This document shows positions 41,421 to 42,102 of a stretch of DNA of 42,102 nt, one piece after another (positions within the stretch are counted from its first letter, which is position 1; every line of letters starts with the position of its first letter). The position numbers and the translations under genes were made by a program. The DNA comes from Emergencia sp. (GTDB taxonomy: Bacteria > Bacillota > Clostridia > Peptostreptococcales > Anaerovoracaceae). Below the pieces are notes generated by a model, which saw only the letters and a program-made list of their open reading frames with translations, was not told where the DNA came from and did no database searches. The stretch covers positions 1 through 42,102 of the forward strand of contig JALEOD010000068.1 of NCBI GenBank assembly GCA_022767345.1, given 5' to 3'.

Positions 41421-42102
41421 TTACATAGCGTCGTTGGACTGGGCGAGGAAAGCAAGACCGGTTTCGGTGATTTTTGTGCCGAAACGGCCTTTGCCGATTT
41501 CGATGTAACCTTTTTCCTGCAGTGCAGATAATTCGCTGCGCAATTTGAAATCACTGATTTTGATGCTGCGTCGGCTCAGACTTTGAATCAGTGTGCCTCT
41601 GCCAATGCCGTGAGACAGCTGTGTATGGTCGCTGATTTCTTTCAGAATGGCGAGATCGATGCTGGTGCCGGATAGTCTGGTTGAGATTCCATCGCTGCTC
41701 TGGTCTTTAATCTGGTCAGGTAAAGCAGAAAGGGTTTGGTAATAAGTTGCGATATTCTCCAGCTCCCTGATATTGCCGGGCCAGTTGTAATCGGTCAGCT
41801 GGCGCAGCTGTGCAGGGGGAATGCTCTTGAAAGTGGTGCCGAGAAAATGCTGCAGCAGGGGCAGAATATCTTCCTTTCTCTTTCGCAGGGGTGGTATGGT
41901 GATGGGCAGCACGTTGAGTCTGTAAAACAAATCGCTTCGGAAACTGCCCTCTCTGACAGCGGCTTCCAGATCCCGGTTGGTTGCTGTAATCAGGCGGATA
42001 TCGATGTCGATGAGTCTGTCGCTGCCAACTCGCATAACCTGTCTTTCCTGGATGGTTCTGAGCAGTCTTGACTGCAGCTTTGGGGAAATGTCCCCTATCT
42101 CA
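41421..42102 (-). CDS. Sigma-54-activator-like AAA+ regulator, 3' part (cut by window end)
   Basis: The frame is open to the window end, giving about 227 residues of the C-terminal part: PKLQSRLLRTIQE, then LITATNRDLEAAV, RSDLFYRLNVLPI, LRKRKEDILPLLQHF and NWPGNIRELEN, the second half of a sigma-54-activator AAA+ domain. A C-terminal winged helix (ALQEKGYIEIGKGRFG) follows, as in the regulator at 23094, instead of a Fis-type helix. The Walker motifs and GAFTGA region lie outside. GTP-like sensors cannot be judged. Any ATG inside, such as at 42035, is not the start. Confidence 0.88.
   Translation of the reverse strand, partial: EIGDISPKLQSRLLRTIQERQVMRVGSDRLIDIDIRLITATNRDLEAAVREGSFRSDLFYRLNVLPITIPPLRKRKEDILPLLQHFLGTTFKSIPPAQLRQLTDYNWPGNIRELENIATYYQTLSALPDQIKDQSSDGISTRLSGTSIDLAILKEISDHTQLSHGIGRGTLIQSLSRRSIKISDFKLRSELSALQEKGYIEIGKGRFGTKITETGLAFLAQSNDAM

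Overview
The window looks like a piece of chromosome from a strictly anaerobic, amino-acid- and peptide-fermenting member of the Clostridia. The evidence is a biotin-dependent sodium-pumping decarboxylase operon, GTP-type PEP carboxykinase, the oxygen-sensitive ThiH route to the thiamine thiazole, strong AGGAGG ribosome binding sites, many compact rho-independent terminators, and several peptide or acyl-amino-acid breakdown modules. A lineage near Anaerovoracaceae (old Clostridiales Family XIII) would fit, but that is inference from gene content. No rRNA, tRNA, CRISPR array or intact insertion sequence was recognised.

Layout. 1-2.7 kb is accessory DNA: the 3' end of a large serine recombinase, a mosaic repeat region, two small membrane-anchored proteins of unknown function, and the truncated remains of a DUF3990 gene with a small partner. 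3.0-6.6 kb is a thiazole operon (thiS-thiF-thiG-thiH-tenI) whose thiF reading frame runs far into thiG. 6.7-8.5 kb is pckG alone. 8.8-16.6 kb is a seven-gene divergent catabolic locus: an Asp/Glu/hydantoin-type racemase and a DUF917 protein on the minus strand, an OPT-family transporter on the plus strand, a PucR-type regulator, then DUF1177, an AroM-family protein and an M29-type aminopeptidase. The two control regions of this locus share two sequence elements (15 bp, and 28 bp with 25 identities), so the genes are probably one regulon controlled by the PucR protein. This is the best candidate for an undescribed pathway here.

16.8-22.8 kb holds a transglutaminase-like protein and then a YfcC-type transporter, an M20 peptidase, a tiny membrane protein and a D-aminoacylase-like amidohydrolase. 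The transporter promoter has a run of nine G in its -35/-10 spacer, which suggests slipped-strand expression switching. 23.1-31.5 kb is a metabolic block: a sigma-54-activator-like regulator that appears to lack the GAFTGA loop, divergent from an operon for an acyl-CoA-type carboxyltransferase, a small OadG-like subunit, a biotin carrier, the OadB sodium pump and a biotin-less OadA carboxyltransferase, followed by an aminotransferase and an Lrp-type regulator.

31.6-42.1 kb is more mixed: a 5 x 23 bp tandem repeat in front of a DUF4143 AAA ATPase, a DUF3795 protein, palindromic repeats, a DUF4430 lipoprotein, an amidohydrolase-like protein with an altered metal site, a 35-bp palindrome in front of a DUF2284 protein and a MATE exporter, a two-component system, the fused remains of divergent cysK and rrf2 genes, a D-Ala-D-Ala carboxypeptidase and the 3' part of a second sigma-54-activator-like regulator cut by the window edge.
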